Of a stretch of 64,000 bases of DNA, positions 38,628-49,005 are shown piece by piece; position 1 is the first letter of the stretch, and each line of letters starts with the position of its first letter. The DNA is taken from the NCBI RefSeq assembly GCF_002019595.1, contig NZ_KV917369.1, forward strand, positions 4,542,624 through 4,606,623, written 5' to 3'. Source of the stretch: Priestia abyssalis. GTDB lineage: Bacteria; Bacillota; Bacilli; Bacillales; Bacillaceae_H. Both the position numbers and the translations under genes were made by a program. The notes under the pieces are model-generated. The model was not told the DNA's origin. It was given only the letters and a program-made list of their open reading frames with translations, and made no database searches.

Positions 38628-39352
38628 GATTTGTCCGTTTTAAAAAATTTTACGGCTTTTTCTGGATAATCCGTAATCAATGCATCGCATCCAAGATCAT
38701 ACAGCTTCTTCATCACGGCAGTGTCGTTTACTGTATAAGGACGGACAGACAGCCCTTCACTATGGGCTCCATAAATCACAATGTCATTTACCGTCCGGTA
38801 ATTGGGGTGCAAACTCTTTACCGACATATGTTTAGCATAGCGCCATGGCTCAAACATTTGCAGCGAATATAAAACAGCCGTTTCAACCGTAGAATCAAGA
38901 CTTACAACACGAGCCATGCTATTGTGATTAAAAGAAGATAACACAGCGGCATCTTTCATGTTCAATTTGTACAGTAAATCCAGTACCTTCATTTCAAGAT
39001 AAGGATATTCGAATACATTATTCTTTAACTCAATATTTACTTTTAAAGAAAGGCCAGCCGCCCATTCTAATACTTCGTCCAAAGTCGGGATTGGGCACCT
39101 ACCGTACTTTCCCTTAAATTTGTAGCTCGCATCTAATTTTCGAATTTGGGGGTACGTTAAGTCTCGCACATATCCGGTCCCGTTTGTCGTCCGATCCACC
39201 GTTTCATCATGAATAACAATAAGCTCGCCATCCTTGGACATATGTACGTCCAGTTCAATCCCATCTGCCCCTGATCGGGCGGCCTCCTGAAAGGAAATCA
39301 TCGTATTTTCAGGAAATGTTCCCGCTGCCCCTCGATGCCCATAAATCTCCAC
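38609..39352 (-). CDS. yqiK: glycerophosphodiester phosphodiesterase (YqiK-like)
   Basis: Probably hydrolyses glycerophosphodiesters to glycerol-3-phosphate and an alcohol. It has about 247 residues of GDPD domain: YGHRGAAGTFPENTM at the N-terminus with the catalytic His, GADGIELDVHMSKDG with the metal-binding Glu/Asp, VIHDETVDRTTNG and KVNIELKN. No signal peptide is seen, so it is cytoplasmic. The start is uncertain: a GTG at 39352 is nine bases from AAAAGGGG, while an in-frame TTG at 39361 is too close to it. B. subtilis has yqiK downstream of spo0A too. Confidence 0.88.
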   Translation of the reverse strand: MEIYGHRGAAGTFPENTMISFQEAARSGADGIELDVHMSKDGELIVIHDETVDRTTNGTGYVRDLTYPQIRKLDASYKFKGKYGRCPIPTLDEVLEWAAGLSLKVNIELKNNVFEYPYLEMKVLDLLYKLNMKDAAVLSSFNHNSMARVVSLDSTVETAVLYSLQMFEPWRYAKHMSVKSLHPNYRTVNDIVIYGAHSEGLSVRPYTVNDTAVMKKLYDLGCDALITDYPEKAVKFFKTDKSKKRRL

Positions 39353-39480
39353 ATTGGTCAACCCCTTTTCATTTTACATTCATATGATACTTTTTTCTTT
39401 TTATCTTATAAAATCCTTTTCTTTTACAAAATTTTTGCTATACTTACATGTACATTTTACAATTGAAAGGAAGATAACGT

Positions 39481-39633
39481 ATGAGACCTTTGCAGCTTTC
39501 TCCCGAAACAGCCGTCAAGTTAGCGGAAGCATTAAAGATTCCCTTGGAGCAATTAATGCATATGCCTCAACACATTTTATTGCAAAAAATGGCTGAGCTT
39601 AACCAAAAAGAAGAAGAAAAAGGTGAGTCGTAA
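39481..39633 (+). CDS. YycC-like small protein
   Basis: A 50-residue soluble protein, MRPLQLSPETAVKLAEALKI then PLEQLMHMPQHILLQKMAEL with a Lys/Glu tail, matching the YycC-like family of unknown function. AAAGGAAG is 8-9 bases before the ATG. It stands alone on the plus strand between the phosphodiesterase gene and spo0A, with its stop inside a strong terminator. B. subtilis has yycC elsewhere, so either this is a relocated copy or locus order differs. Confidence 0.82.
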   Translation: MRPLQLSPETAVKLAEALKIPLEQLMHMPQHILLQKMAELNQKEEEKGES

Positions 39634-39671
39634 GGCGAAATGGTTTTCTTCACTTCGCCTTACGACTCACC
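39622..39671 (+). terminator. terminator of the yycC-like gene
   Basis: Perfect 18-bp arms GGTGAGTCGTAAGGCGAA (39622-39639) and complement (39654-39671), loop ATGGTTTTCTTCAC; no long T run follows. The left arm covers the stop codon. The remaining 160 bases to spo0A hold a weak AAACTCC/GGAGTTT stem and nothing else clear. Confidence 0.8.
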
Positions 39672-39829
39672 ATCAACAGAACCATCATAAAAACTCCCAA
39701 AAAATTTAGGAGTTTCCATAACGATTTATTTGGTTCTAAAACAGTTCTTTCGTTGAAATCTCCTGTTTCAATCAGATAGATACCTTCTTTGACTTGACTA
39801 TTCTTTAACTCGACTTATTCCTTACCGTT

Positions 39830-40621
39830 TCAAGAAGCTTTATGTTCCAAGCGAAGTTTATCCGCTACCATTGCAATGAATTCAGAATTCGTCGGCTTCG
39901 CTTTCGTCATGCTGACGGTATAACCGAAAAGCGATGAGATGGAATCAATGTTTCCACGGCTCCATGCCACTTCAATTGCGTGGCGGATCGCTCGCTCCAC
40001 ACGGCTTGCTGTTGTATTGTATTTTTTCGCAATATCCGGATACAGCACTTTTGTGATGGATCCTAATAACTCGATGTCTTTATAAACCATTGAAATGGCT
40101 TCACGTAAATAGAGATACCCTTTAATATGAGCAGGCACTCCAATCTCATGAATAATGCTTGTAATATTGGCATCGAGGTTATTCGATTTTCCTTCACGAG
40201 ATACTTTCACTGCTGATGTCATGGAACGTCTTACAACCGGTGATGACTTGCCGCTGACCTGTCTAATATGGTTGACAAGATTCTCCATGTCAAATGGCTT
40301 TAAAATAAAGTAAGATGCGCCCAAATCAACTGCTTTTTTCGTTACATCCTCTTGACCAAAAGCCGTTAACATAATGACATTCGGATAATTTTCCTTTTTC
40401 ATCTCTTTCACTTGGCCCAATACTGCCAATCCGTCTAAATGAGGCATAATAATATCAAGAACAAGCACGTCTGGGTCTTTATCTCTTAACATGGATAAAC
40501 ATTCTTGACCATTATAAGCAACTCCGATAACTTCCATATCATCTTGGGCTGAAATATAATCTTCTAGAAGTCCGATTAACTCTCTGTTGTCATCCACTAA
40601 ACAAACCTTTATTTTTTTCAC
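39830..40621 (-). CDS. spo0A: master sporulation response regulator Spo0A
   Basis: Phosphorelay-controlled transcription factor that commits the cell to sporulation. It has 263 residues. The receiver domain has the acidic pocket DDN (10-12), phospho-acceptor Asp56 ([14 protein letters not shown]), Thr in MLTAFG and Lys in FILKPFD. The C-terminal DNA-binding domain has [19 protein letters not shown] and [20 protein letters not shown]. The start is GTG, as in B. subtilis, behind a GAGGAA site. It follows spoIVB, the conserved order. Confidence 0.97.
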   Translation of the reverse strand: MKKIKVCLVDDNRELIGLLEDYISAQDDMEVIGVAYNGQECLSMLRDKDPDVLVLDIIMPHLDGLAVLGQVKEMKKENYPNVIMLTAFGQEDVTKKAVDLGASYFILKPFDMENLVNHIRQVSGKSSPVVRRSMTSAVKVSREGKSNNLDANITSIIHEIGVPAHIKGYLYLREAISMVYKDIELLGSITKVLYPDIAKKYNTTASRVERAIRHAIEVAWSRGNIDSISSLFGYTVSMTKAKPTNSEFIAMVADKLRLEHKAS

Positions 40622-40683
40622 AACAGATTCCTCCTCATCCCTGTAATCCTCGCATTTATCCTATCTTTTATTCTAAATGATGA

Positions 40684-40710
40684 TTTCGACAATGCAACAA
40701 ATTTTCCTTT
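40684..40710 (-). promoter_or_regulatory. 0A box and putative SigH promoter of spo0A
   Basis: On the minus strand TTGTCGAA (about 40685-40692) matches the Spo0A binding box TGTCGAA. Fourteen or so bases upstream, AGGAAAATT fits a SigH -35, with CGAAAT at about -10 overlapping the box. The spo0A gene is autoregulated from a SigH promoter in B. subtilis. The 0A box is firm; the exact promoter spacing is less so. Confidence 0.6.
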
Positions 40711-40856
40711 ATTTTTTTTGAAAAAAGTAAATTACTTGAAATTACTACTATTTTCTCCGTTTTTATCCATTTTTCGACTCACATTCTTTTTAATTGCTGA
40801 AAGTTTTTTTAGAAAAATAAAAATCACTTTATTATACACGGAAAAAACAGAAAGAA

Positions 40857-40881
40857 AAAGACGAACTCTTTTAGCTCGCCT
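40857..40881 (-). terminator. probable spoIVB terminator
   Basis: On the minus strand GGCGAGCTAAAAGAGTTCGTC forms an eight-pair stem with two G-T type pairs and is followed by TTTTTCTTTC. It overlaps the spoIVB stop codon. Confidence 0.65.
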
Positions 40882-42157
40882 TTTTCGAATTTTGTTTGTA
40901 GATATCAATACCCGCTTCGTTCAACATCCATTCAATATGAACCCCATATCCGGAAGTCGGATCATTTACGAATACATGTGTAACAGCACCGATTACTTTA
41001 CCATCTTGAATGATAGGACTGCCGCTCATGCCTTGTACGATTCCTCCCGTTTTTTCAAGCAACTCAGGATCCGTTATTTTAATAACCATTCCCTTTGTAG
41101 CAGGGAATTTTTGAGGAACGGTGCTTATGATTTGAACATCAAACTCTTCCACCTGATCATTATTCACGACCGTCAAAATGGTCGCCGGCCCTTCTTTCAC
41201 TTGATGGGATAAAGCAATTGGCATTGGTTTATCTAGCTTTCCATTTTGAATGTGCTGATTAAGCCTGCCAAAAATGCCAAAAGGACTGTTTCTTGTAATA
41301 TTGCCAATAATATTTTTATCCGTTGAAAATCTTGCAAGCTTTTCACCAGGAACCCCGTTGCTTCCTTTTTCAATCGAGGTAACGGTTGATTTAACGATTT
41401 GACCGTCTTCTACTACAATCGGCTTTTTTGTATCCATATCAGAAATGACATGGCCCAGTGCCCCGTATTTTTTAGAAATAGGATCATAAAACGTCATTGT
41501 GCCAATTCCTGCTGCTGAATCACGAATATACAAACCAATGCGATAAGCATATTCTTGTTTGTCTTTAAGAGGGAAAAGCTTTGTGCGAAATTCTTTTTGA
41601 TCGCGTACAACGACGAGATTTAACGGTTTTCCCGTCTTGCCCGCCTCTTGAATAAATGGAGTGATATCACTCATTTTTTCGATTTTCGTTCCGTTGATAG
41701 TCGTAATCATGTCCCCGACTTGAATACCGGCAATTTCACCAGGCGATTTCTTCCCTTCTTTTGTATCAACCTGATGATAGCCTACCACCAATACACCGCG
41801 GGAATTGAGACGCACCCCTATAGACTGCCCTCCCGGAATGACCTTAAAATCCGGCAGCACATCTACATTTACTTTTTTCACTGGAATTCCTGCCATTTCA
41901 AGCATTAGCTCTTCTTTACCGAACTGATGACCCGATATCGTAAGCTCCGCTTTGCCCTCTTCATCGACTTCATACACATGTTGATCTTGAGGGTGTGCTG
42001 TAACAGGTAATGTGCTGGAAACTATTTCAGTCTGCCCTTCAAATAATACAATGTTCTTTGGAATATTGACGTAGTGACGAACGCTTGGAAAAAAGCCTAA
42101 ACTTATGAGCGAAACAAGGAGAATAACGCCTATGATTTTTCTGTATCTATTTAGCAT
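40871..42157 (-). CDS. spoIVB: SpoIVB serine peptidase
   Basis: Forespore protease secreted into the intermembrane space, which starts the SigK checkpoint by cleaving SpoIVFA. It has 428 residues: an N-terminal membrane anchor ([18 protein letters not shown]), a PDZ domain around 110-195 ([31 protein letters not shown]), and a SpoIVB peptidase domain with LGHVISDMD and catalytic Ser378 in QGMSGSPII. Position and length match B. subtilis. It lies between recN (with an inserted repeat) and spo0A. Confidence 0.95.
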   Translation of the reverse strand: MLNRYRKIIGVILLVSLISLGFFPSVRHYVNIPKNIVLFEGQTEIVSSTLPVTAHPQDQHVYEVDEEGKAELTISGHQFGKEELMLEMAGIPVKKVNVDVLPDFKVIPGGQSIGVRLNSRGVLVVGYHQVDTKEGKKSPGEIAGIQVGDMITTINGTKIEKMSDITPFIQEAGKTGKPLNLVVVRDQKEFRTKLFPLKDKQEYAYRIGLYIRDSAAGIGTMTFYDPISKKYGALGHVISDMDTKKPIVVEDGQIVKSTVTSIEKGSNGVPGEKLARFSTDKNIIGNITRNSPFGIFGRLNQHIQNGKLDKPMPIALSHQVKEGPATILTVVNNDQVEEFDVQIISTVPQKFPATKGMVIKITDPELLEKTGGIVQGMSGSPIIQDGKVIGAVTHVFVNDPTSGYGVHIEWMLNEAGIDIYKQNSKKAS

Positions 42158-42352
42158 TTCTTTTCATTCACTCTCCTCGCTTCCTACCCCACACCATCCA
42201 TTTATGGCTACATTTTTAATGTTGCCTTCTTCGCTCTCATTTATAACTACAATCGAGGTAAAAACGCTATGAAGGAAAGGGAACTTAAAAGAAAAAATTA
42301 TTCCTTCCAAGTTCCCCTATTATGTGTAGAATTGTTACACTTATCCATTTAA

Positions 42353-42605
42353 GAGGCTGTTCAAAAAGTCCGGGAAAAATGACCATCGAAATTACTTGTA
42401 CAGGACGTACTGATCCGACGTTGGCGCGATTGACGTGGCGGCTCTTAGTCGGGCTTCATAAGCTTGTCTCTCCGCTACTCACGTATTAACAGCATATCCT
42501 CGAAAAAGAAGAGCACTTTTCCTGCGTGCGATGAAGAATCGTAAGAAGCTTTCCTTTGTGCTCGTGACGGCGCTTCCTTGAACTTCTCGGTCCTTTTTGA
42601 ACACA
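42353..42605. mobile_element. 254-bp MITE-like element, non-coding
   Basis: The ends form an inverted repeat: GAGGCTGTTCAAAAAGTCCG on the left, CGGTCCTTTTTGAACACAC on the right. No open frame of useful size. The centre (ACGTTGGCGCGATTGACGTG, then GCGGCTCTTAGTCGGGC) recurs in 1745-1865, and both ends recur in 38219-38289. It lies directly at the recN stop, filling the recN-spoIVB gap. Its right-end stem may serve as recN terminator. Non-autonomous transposition is inferred from the structure; no transposase is in the window. Confidence 0.72.
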
Positions 42606-42609
42606 CACT

Positions 42610-44337
42610 TTAAGATGTTTGCTTCATTTGGGATGCAAGCGATAACAGTTCTTTTGCATGTTCTTTCGTTAAATCAGTAATTTCAACGCCTGCAATCATA
42701 CGGCCGATTTCCCGCACTTTTTCCGCTACATCAAGAGGTTTGATGGATGTTTTTGTGCGTTCGCCAATGACCTCCTTGGAGATGAACAAATGCGTATCAG
42801 CCATAGCAGCCACTTGAGGTAAATGCGAAATGCACAGTACTTGAGAACCGCATGCAATATGATAAATCTTTTCTCCGATGGATTGGGCCACTCTCCCGCT
42901 CACTCCTGTATCCACTTCATCGAAAATAATGGACGTTACACCTTGATGCTCGGAGAAAATACTTTTTAACGCCAGCATAATCCGAGAAAGTTCTCCTCCT
43001 GAAGCTACCTTTGCAAGAGGTTTAAGCGGTTCTCCCGGGTTTGTTGAAATATAAAATTCGGCAATATCAATGCCGTCTTTCCCAAATTTGACCGGCTCTC
43101 CGTCCAGAATCACATCATCAAATGAACCCGTTCTTTTAGAGAATTCAACATGAAATACCGTTTTAGCCATATAAAGTTCTTTCAGTTCTTCATGAATGCT
43201 GTCGACAAGCGTTTCTGCAAACTTCTTTCTCAAGCTGGAAACATGGTTAGCTTCTACCAACAAATCTTTGGCCACGCTCTCGAGCTCAGCTTTGATTTTC
43301 GTTACATGCGTATCACGGTTCTGAATGGTATCCACTTCATCTTCAATTTCGGCTGCATATGTTAAAATCTCTTCGACTGTTTGGCCGTATTTTCTTTTTA
43401 AATGAGTGATTTCATTCAAACGTGTCTCAATAAAATCAAGGCGCTTCGGATCATATTCTAATAAATCCAACTGTTGACGAATTTTATAGGACATGTCTTC
43501 AAGCTGATAGAAACTGTTAGATACGGTTTCTGCAATTTCCCCATATGTGGACTCTAGATTAGCAATTTCTTCTGTATGGTTCATCGCAAGACCGATCCAA
43601 TCCAACCCTCTTTGTTCTCCATGAAGCGCATTATATGCATCTTGCAGAGCATGATAGATCTTTTCGAAGTTGGCGATCTTCATTCTCTCTTCCATGAGCT
43701 GCTTGTCCTCATTTGGCGTTAAATCCGCTGCCCTGATTTCCTCCAGCTGAAACTGGATTAAATCCAAGCGGTGAGCCATTTGCTGCTCATTTTCAGTTAA
43801 TTTATCCAGCTGTTTTTTCAAACTGAGATATTTATCATATAAAGCCTGATACTCTGTTAACGCCCGTTCTATCTCAGCTCCTCCATATTGATCCAGCAGC
43901 GACAAGTGGCGGTCTTCATTCATTAAATCTTGATGTTCATGCTGACCATGGATATCCACTAACGTTTGACCAATTTCCCGTAAAATCGCCAATGTCACCA
44001 GCTTGCCATTAACACGGCAAACGCTTTTTCCATTTGTCGTAATATCCCGGCGCAGAACAATCATATTGTCCTCAATCTCAATTCCTAATTGCTCGGCCTT
44101 TTCACGACACGCCAGGTGGTGATCGTCTAAAAGAAACAACCCTTCAATTTCTGCCTTCGCCGTTCCATGGCGGACGAATTCTGCTGAACCTCTTCCCCCT
44201 ACCAGTAGATGAATAGCATCAATAATAATCGACTTTCCAGCCCCGGTTTCTCCGGTCAAAACCGTTAGTCCTTTTTCAAACGAAACCGCTAAAGTTTCAA
44301 TAATGGCAAAGTTCTTAATTGATAGTTCTGCTAACAA
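42610..44337 (-). CDS. recN: DNA repair protein RecN
   Basis: SMC-like ATPase that gathers double-strand-break ends for recombination. It has 575 residues: Walker A TGETGAGKSII (28-38), DIHGQHEHQDLMNEDRHLSLLD, two central coiled-coil arms (about 150-380), signature VASGGELSRIMLALK, Walker B SIIFDEVDTGVSG, and D-loop His in LCISHLPQVAAMAD. It is 16 bases after argR, the usual argR-recN order in Firmicutes. Confidence 0.95.
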   Translation of the reverse strand: MLAELSIKNFAIIETLAVSFEKGLTVLTGETGAGKSIIIDAIHLLVGGRGSAEFVRHGTAKAEIEGLFLLDDHHLACREKAEQLGIEIEDNMIVLRRDITTNGKSVCRVNGKLVTLAILREIGQTLVDIHGQHEHQDLMNEDRHLSLLDQYGGAEIERALTEYQALYDKYLSLKKQLDKLTENEQQMAHRLDLIQFQLEEIRAADLTPNEDKQLMEERMKIANFEKIYHALQDAYNALHGEQRGLDWIGLAMNHTEEIANLESTYGEIAETVSNSFYQLEDMSYKIRQQLDLLEYDPKRLDFIETRLNEITHLKRKYGQTVEEILTYAAEIEDEVDTIQNRDTHVTKIKAELESVAKDLLVEANHVSSLRKKFAETLVDSIHEELKELYMAKTVFHVEFSKRTGSFDDVILDGEPVKFGKDGIDIAEFYISTNPGEPLKPLAKVASGGELSRIMLALKSIFSEHQGVTSIIFDEVDTGVSGRVAQSIGEKIYHIACGSQVLCISHLPQVAAMADTHLFISKEVIGERTKTSIKPLDVAEKVREIGRMIAGVEITDLTKEHAKELLSLASQMKQTS

Positions 44338-44352
44338 AGTAATTCACACCTT

Positions 44353-44802
44353 CTACAACATTTCTATAAAACGATCTGAAATAACTTTCGTATCTTCAGG
44401 AGTACGGCAAATAATTAGACAGGTATCATCTCCACAAATTGTCCCTAAAATCTCTTCCCAATCTAAATGATCAATCAATGCGCCAATGGCATTGGCGTTG
44501 CCCGGTAATGTTTTCATAACCAGCATATGTCCCGCTCCATCAATTTTTACAAATGCATCCATTAATCCTCTTTTTAATTTCTGCAAAGGATTAAAACGTT
44601 GATCGGCTGGTAAACTATATTTATAACGTCCGTCCAACAATGGAACTTTCACTAAATGCAATTCTTTAATATCACGTGAAACTGTTGCTTGGGTCACATT
44701 GAATCCCTGATTTTTCAAAATATCTACAAGTTCATCTTGTGTTTCAATGTCGTTGCTAGTAATAATTTCACGAATTTTAATTTGTCTTTGTCCTTTATTC
44801 AT
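44353..44802 (-). CDS. argR: arginine repressor ArgR/AhrC
   Basis: Arginine-sensing hexameric regulator that represses arginine synthesis and activates catabolism. It has 149 residues, the usual length, from the ATG at 44802 with GAGGTG upstream; a longer in-frame start at 44835 lacks support. The winged-helix domain has [33 protein letters not shown]; the C-terminal domain has [31 protein letters not shown] with the arginine-binding GDD. Confidence 0.95.
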   Translation of the reverse strand: MNKGQRQIKIREIITSNDIETQDELVDILKNQGFNVTQATVSRDIKELHLVKVPLLDGRYKYSLPADQRFNPLQKLKRGLMDAFVKIDGAGHMLVMKTLPGNANAIGALIDHLDWEEILGTICGDDTCLIICRTPEDTKVISDRFIEML

Positions 44803-44906
44803 ATGACACCTCACACTTTTCGTCAAATGCCTCACATATTTATGTTACTGAAATACCGTTTATAGTGCAATTTATTTCCTAAATTATTATTCACTATTAT
44901 GCACAA

Positions 44907-44946
44907 TTTGATTAATTGCTGGGGATATCCCCAGCAATTAATCAAA
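44907..44946. terminator. perfect 40-bp palindrome between tlyA and argR (second of two)
   Basis: TTTGATTAATTGCTGGGGAT followed at once by its exact complement, with no separate loop. It lies 60-110 bases upstream of argR. Together with the palindrome at 44951-44990 it separates tlyA from argR. It could be a terminator stem or a protein-binding dyad in the argR promoter region. Confidence 0.7.
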
Positions 44947-44950
44947 TCAA

Positions 44951-44990
44951 AGGGGGGTGTCCCGAAACCATGGTTTCGGGACACCCCCCT
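44951..44990. terminator. perfect 40-bp palindrome downstream of tlyA (first of two)
   Basis: AGGGGGGTGTCCCGAAACCA followed at once by its exact complement. G/C-rich and strong; on the minus strand it is followed by TTTGATTTGATT. It is the likely terminator of the ispA-dxs-tlyA run. The remaining stretch 44991-45138 has no feature I can name. Confidence 0.75.
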
Positions 44991-45138
44991 AACATGTCTC
45001 ACCATAAGAAATTTCTAAAGTTTAAGGAGCTCCATGGCAATTCAGTTCATCAAAAATCATGTACCACTAGATAATGGTACCCTTCGAAATGTGTTCTGTG
45101 AAGGATTACCTGCTTTTGCATTCATCCGTTCCAAAAGA

Positions 45139-45966
45139 TCATTTCTTCTCTTTCAATGTTTCATGCGCCATTTCAACTACTTCAGCTGCTGACATATCCA
45201 ACAGATTTTCTCCATGTTCCTTTACTCCTGTCCATCTTAAATGGAGAAGAAACTCAATATTTCCGTCTCCCCCTGTGATAGGAGAAAAAGAAGCATCCAT
45301 GACATCGTAGCCAGTTTGAAGAGAAAAGTCCATCATATTTTGAAGTACCTGTTGATGAACGAGAGGATCTCGAACAATCCCCTTTTTCCCCACCTGTTCA
45401 CGCCCTGCTTCAAACTGCGGTTTCACCAACGCTACCACATCGCTGTTTGCCACAAGAAGCTCTTTTAAAACAGGTAAAATGAGCCGCAGCGAAATGAATG
45501 AAACATCGATAGAAGCAAAATTAGGCATGCCCTCATGCAAATCTGCTGGAGTCACATAACGGAAATTGGTCCTTTCCATTACAACCACTCTCGGATCTTG
45601 ACGAAGCTTCCAAGCCAATTGATTGTATCCGACATCTAATGCATACGACATCTTCGCACCATTTTGAAGAGCACAGTCTGTAAAGCCTCCGGTCGAAGCT
45701 CCGATATCCAACAAAATTTTATCTTCTACACTCAAATCAAATTCTTTCAGTGCTTTTTCCAACTTAAATCCGCCGCGACTTACATACGGCATAACTGCAC
45801 CTTTTACCGTCAGAGGAATCTCGCGGTCCACCTTTTCACCCGGTTTATCCAAACGTTCTTCGTTGGAATACACTAAACCAGCCATAACTGCCCGCTTCGC
45901 CTTTTCCCTCGTCTCGGCAAGTCCGCGTTCAACTAATAATACATCCACTCGTTCTTTTTTTGTCAC
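45139..45966 (-). CDS. yqxC: TlyA family RNA 2'-O-methyltransferase (YqxC)
   Basis: S4 domain plus FtsJ-like methyltransferase; the TlyA family methylates rRNA 2'-OH groups and some members are haemolysin-annotated. It has 275 residues with the S4 domain at the N-terminus ([27 protein letters not shown]), SAM-binding [20 protein letters not shown], and conserved [19 protein letters not shown] and VALVKPQFE. The start overlaps the dxs stop by four bases. The order dxs-yqxC-argR-recN is conserved in Bacillus. Confidence 0.93.
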   Translation of the reverse strand: MTKKERVDVLLVERGLAETREKAKRAVMAGLVYSNEERLDKPGEKVDREIPLTVKGAVMPYVSRGGFKLEKALKEFDLSVEDKILLDIGASTGGFTDCALQNGAKMSYALDVGYNQLAWKLRQDPRVVVMERTNFRYVTPADLHEGMPNFASIDVSFISLRLILPVLKELLVANSDVVALVKPQFEAGREQVGKKGIVRDPLVHQQVLQNMMDFSLQTGYDVMDASFSPITGGDGNIEFLLHLRWTGVKEHGENLLDMSAAEVVEMAHETLKEKK

Positions 45967-47873
45967 CGTACCTCAAGCCCTTTTTGTTTAGATTGCACTA
46001 ATTGTTCGATTCGTTTTACGACATCGTTTATCGTTAAACCAATCTCCTCAAGCAATTTCCCTACGCTCCCGTGTTCGATAAAGCGGTCCGGTATTCCCAT
46101 TCGGTCAATTGGTGTCTGATAATAGCGGTGATCCCCGGCAAATTCCAATACCGCGCTGCCAAATCCGCCTTGAAGAACAGCTTCTTCGATAGTTAAAACG
46201 GGTTTTCCGGAAGCAAAGATCGCATGAAGCATCTCCTCATCCATAGGCTTAATAAAGCGGGCATTCACCACTTCCACTGAAACGCCTTGCTCCGCAAGCT
46301 TACCTGCTGCTTCAAGTGCCATTGGGATGGTCGTTCCAAACGTTAAAATAACGGCATCGCTGCCCTCCCTCAACACTTCCCATGTTCCAATTGGCAGTTG
46401 CTTCAAGTCTTTGTCGAGCGGGACGCCTAATCCATTGCCGCGTGCATAGCGCATCGCAATCGGGCCATCATTATATTGAAGAGCTGTATACACCATGTGC
46501 TGCCCTTCATTCTCGTCCTTCGGCATCATAAGAACCATATTAGGAATATGGCGCAAAAAGGCAATATCAAACACACCTTGGTGAGTCTCTCCATCTGCTC
46601 CCACTAACCCGGAACGATCAATCCCAATAAATACATTTAAATTTTGGCGGCAAATATCGTGGACTACCTGATCATAGGCGCGCTGCAAAAAGGTCGAATA
46701 AATCGCTAAAAACGGCTTCATGTTTTGAGTAGCTAACCCTGCAGCCATTGTCGCTGCATGCTGCTCCGCAATCCCCACATCATACATGCGGTCTGGAAGT
46801 TCCTGCTGGAATTTCTCGAGCTTAGATCCTACCGGCATTGCAGGCGTAATGGCTACCACCCGTCCATCTTCCTTAGCTACCTTTAAAACCGTATCACTCA
46901 CAAGTTTACTCCAGCCAATTGGAGCACTTTCTGGTTTAATGAAATCTCCGGATTCGATTTTATATGGGCCGGTTCCGTGCCACGTACCTACTGTATCTGA
47001 TTCAGCCGGCAAGTAGCCTTTTCCCTTTTTAGTGATAACATGGATAATGACAGGTCCCTTTGTTTTTTTAGCATAATGCAGGTTTTCAAATAAATCATCA
47101 TAATTGTGGCCATCTACCGGACCTAAATAAGTAAACCCTAAATCTTCAAAGAACATCCCCGTCACAACCATGTACTTTAATCCATCTTTTACTCGCTCAA
47201 TGGTTGAAGCAAGCTTACCTCCTACTGCCGGCACTTTCTTCAGCAATGTCTCGAGTTCATCTTTTACCCAATGGTACTTTCCAGCTGTACGAAGGCGGCC
47301 TAACACACTGTGAAGTGCTCCCACATTCGGAGCGATGGACATTTCATTGTCGTTTAAAATGACAATCATATCCTTTTGCTCATGTCCGATGTGGTTTAAT
47401 GCTTCCAAAGCCATTCCGCCTGTCAGCGCTCCATCGCCGATAATAGGGATCACGTATTCTTTCGATTTTTTTAAGTCACGAGCCGCCACCATTCCCATTG
47501 CAGCTGATAACGACGTAGAGCTGTGCCCTGTTTCCCATACGTCATGTTCGCTTTCCGTTCTTTTCGGGAACCCGCAAAGCCCTTTATATTGGCGAAGGGT
47601 AGCAAACTCACAGGCACGGCCTGTCAAAATTTTATGAACATATGACTGATGACCGACATCCCATAGAAATTTATCTTTTGGACTATCGAACACTTTATGT
47701 AATGCGATGGTGAGCTCTACAACCCCTAAATTTGGACCAATATGCCCTCCTGTAGCAGACAGCTCATTAATCAGAAATTGGCGAATTTCTTCGCTCAATT
47801 GAATTAGCTCCTCTTTTGACATCTTCTTCAAAAACTGAGGGCTTTTAATCGATGTAAGATCCAATTGGATCAC
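45963..47873 (-). CDS. dxs: 1-deoxy-D-xylulose-5-phosphate synthase
   Basis: First enzyme of the MEP isoprenoid pathway, condensing pyruvate and glyceraldehyde-3-phosphate with thiamine diphosphate. It has about 636 residues: [32 protein letters not shown], thiamine-diphosphate motif [25 protein letters not shown], and the transketolase signature [18 protein letters not shown]. Start codon uncertain: GTG at 47873, or a TTG three codons later that would give the MDL start seen in B. subtilis. It follows ispA after a gap of 235 bases. Confidence 0.95.
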   Translation of the reverse strand: MIQLDLTSIKSPQFLKKMSKEELIQLSEEIRQFLINELSATGGHIGPNLGVVELTIALHKVFDSPKDKFLWDVGHQSYVHKILTGRACEFATLRQYKGLCGFPKRTESEHDVWETGHSSTSLSAAMGMVAARDLKKSKEYVIPIIGDGALTGGMALEALNHIGHEQKDMIVILNDNEMSIAPNVGALHSVLGRLRTAGKYHWVKDELETLLKKVPAVGGKLASTIERVKDGLKYMVVTGMFFEDLGFTYLGPVDGHNYDDLFENLHYAKKTKGPVIIHVITKKGKGYLPAESDTVGTWHGTGPYKIESGDFIKPESAPIGWSKLVSDTVLKVAKEDGRVVAITPAMPVGSKLEKFQQELPDRMYDVGIAEQHAATMAAGLATQNMKPFLAIYSTFLQRAYDQVVHDICRQNLNVFIGIDRSGLVGADGETHQGVFDIAFLRHIPNMVLMMPKDENEGQHMVYTALQYNDGPIAMRYARGNGLGVPLDKDLKQLPIGTWEVLREGSDAVILTFGTTIPMALEAAGKLAEQGVSVEVVNARFIKPMDEEMLHAIFASGKPVLTIEEAVLQGGFGSAVLEFAGDHRYYQTPIDRMGIPDRFIEHGSVGKLLEEIGLTINDVVKRIEQLVQSKQKGLEVR

Positions 47874-48108
47874 TCACTTTCGTACATTATATAGAGTTAC
47901 CTTAATTCATTGTGACAATTTTTATTCATATATGTCAAAAAACTAACCTTTTGAACAACTTCTCTAAGTGAAAAAATAGCCGCTAACACAAAAGTGATAA
48001 CGGCGACCGATAAATTGATTCTTTTATAAAACCTATGCACTATTTTTTCACACAATAGTAATCTTATTTTAGCATAGTTCCATATAATACTCAATAAAAA
48101 AATAACCT

Positions 48109-49005
48109 TTAGCTTTCTCTTTCTTCAATGTATGTGCATATCTTTTCCAAGACTTCATGCTGGACATTCGCATCCCACAGACATTGCTTCGCTTGGTCAA
48201 TGTGAAAACGTAATTTTCTCTTGGCCTCTTCCATGCCAAGCAGAGCCGGGTAGGTGGTTTTTTCATTTTCAGTATCACTGCCCACCGGTTTTCCCAGCTG
48301 CTCTTCATTTCCTTCGATATCAAGAATATCATCTCGTATTTGAAAGGCTAAACCTAAATGAACACTGAACTGATGTAAGTGCTCGAGCTGTTCCTTAGAG
48401 GCATCTGCTAAAATGGCTCCGGCCCTTACACAGAAAGACAGCAATTTACCGGTTTTATTTTTATGAATGTATTCCAGTTCTTCAAGGGATAGCGCTTTTT
48501 GTTCCCCTTCCATATCTGCCGCCTGCCCCCCAACCATTCCTTCAGCTCCAGCAGCCTTTGCCAGCTCCAGTACAAGCTTTAGCTTCGTGCTGTCTGATAC
48601 GTCGGGATGTGCAGCTTCCGTTAACACCTGAAAGCTGTTTGTAAGTAAGGCATCGCCTGCTAAAATAGCCATTGCTTCTCCAAATACTTTATGATTGGTC
48701 GGTTTTCCACGTCTTAAATCGTCATCATCCATACTTGGCAAATCATCATGGATCAGGGAATATGTATGAATCATTTCAACCGCACAGGCCGCAGGAACAC
48801 CCATCTCTTCTTCTTTTTCAAATGCCCTTAGCGTCGCAAAAATAAGAAGAGGGCGAATACGCTTTCCGCCTGCTGTTAAAGAATAGTTCATGGCTTCTAA
48901 TAGTGCAGGAGGGGACGACAGTTTAGTAACAATCAAAGGAAGCTCTTTTTCGATTCTCGCCTTCACACCTGCTGTGTAAGCTTGAAATTCTACACCGTTC
49001 ACCAT
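48109..49005 (-). CDS. ispA: polyprenyl (farnesyl) diphosphate synthase
   Basis: Chain-elongating prenyltransferase making farnesyl diphosphate from IPP and DMAPP. It has 298 residues with the first Asp-rich motif DDLPSMDDDDLRRG, the second RDDILD in AFQIRDDILDIEGN, plus GGKRIRP and QAADMEGE. The ATG overlaps the xseB stop (TAATG). With dxs downstream, two isoprenoid enzymes sit together as in B. subtilis (yqiD-dxs). Confidence 0.94.
   Translation of the reverse strand: MVNGVEFQAYTAGVKARIEKELPLIVTKLSSPPALLEAMNYSLTAGGKRIRPLLIFATLRAFEKEEEMGVPAACAVEMIHTYSLIHDDLPSMDDDDLRRGKPTNHKVFGEAMAILAGDALLTNSFQVLTEAAHPDVSDSTKLKLVLELAKAAGAEGMVGGQAADMEGEQKALSLEELEYIHKNKTGKLLSFCVRAGAILADASKEQLEHLHQFSVHLGLAFQIRDDILDIEGNEEQLGKPVGSDTENEKTTYPALLGMEEAKRKLRFHIDQAKQCLWDANVQHEVLEKICTYIEERES

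Noticed and set aside
40718-41212. Plus-strand open frame of 164 codons over the spo0A-spoIVB junction
   Set aside because: It runs antisense through the spoIVB coding region and has no ribosome site; the composition is that of a shadow frame.
47897-48094. Minus-strand open frame of 65 codons between ispA and dxs, with one hydrophobic stretch
   Set aside because: No clear ribosome site, A/T-rich, and the region probably carries the dxs promoter. It could be a real small membrane protein, but the evidence is too weak.
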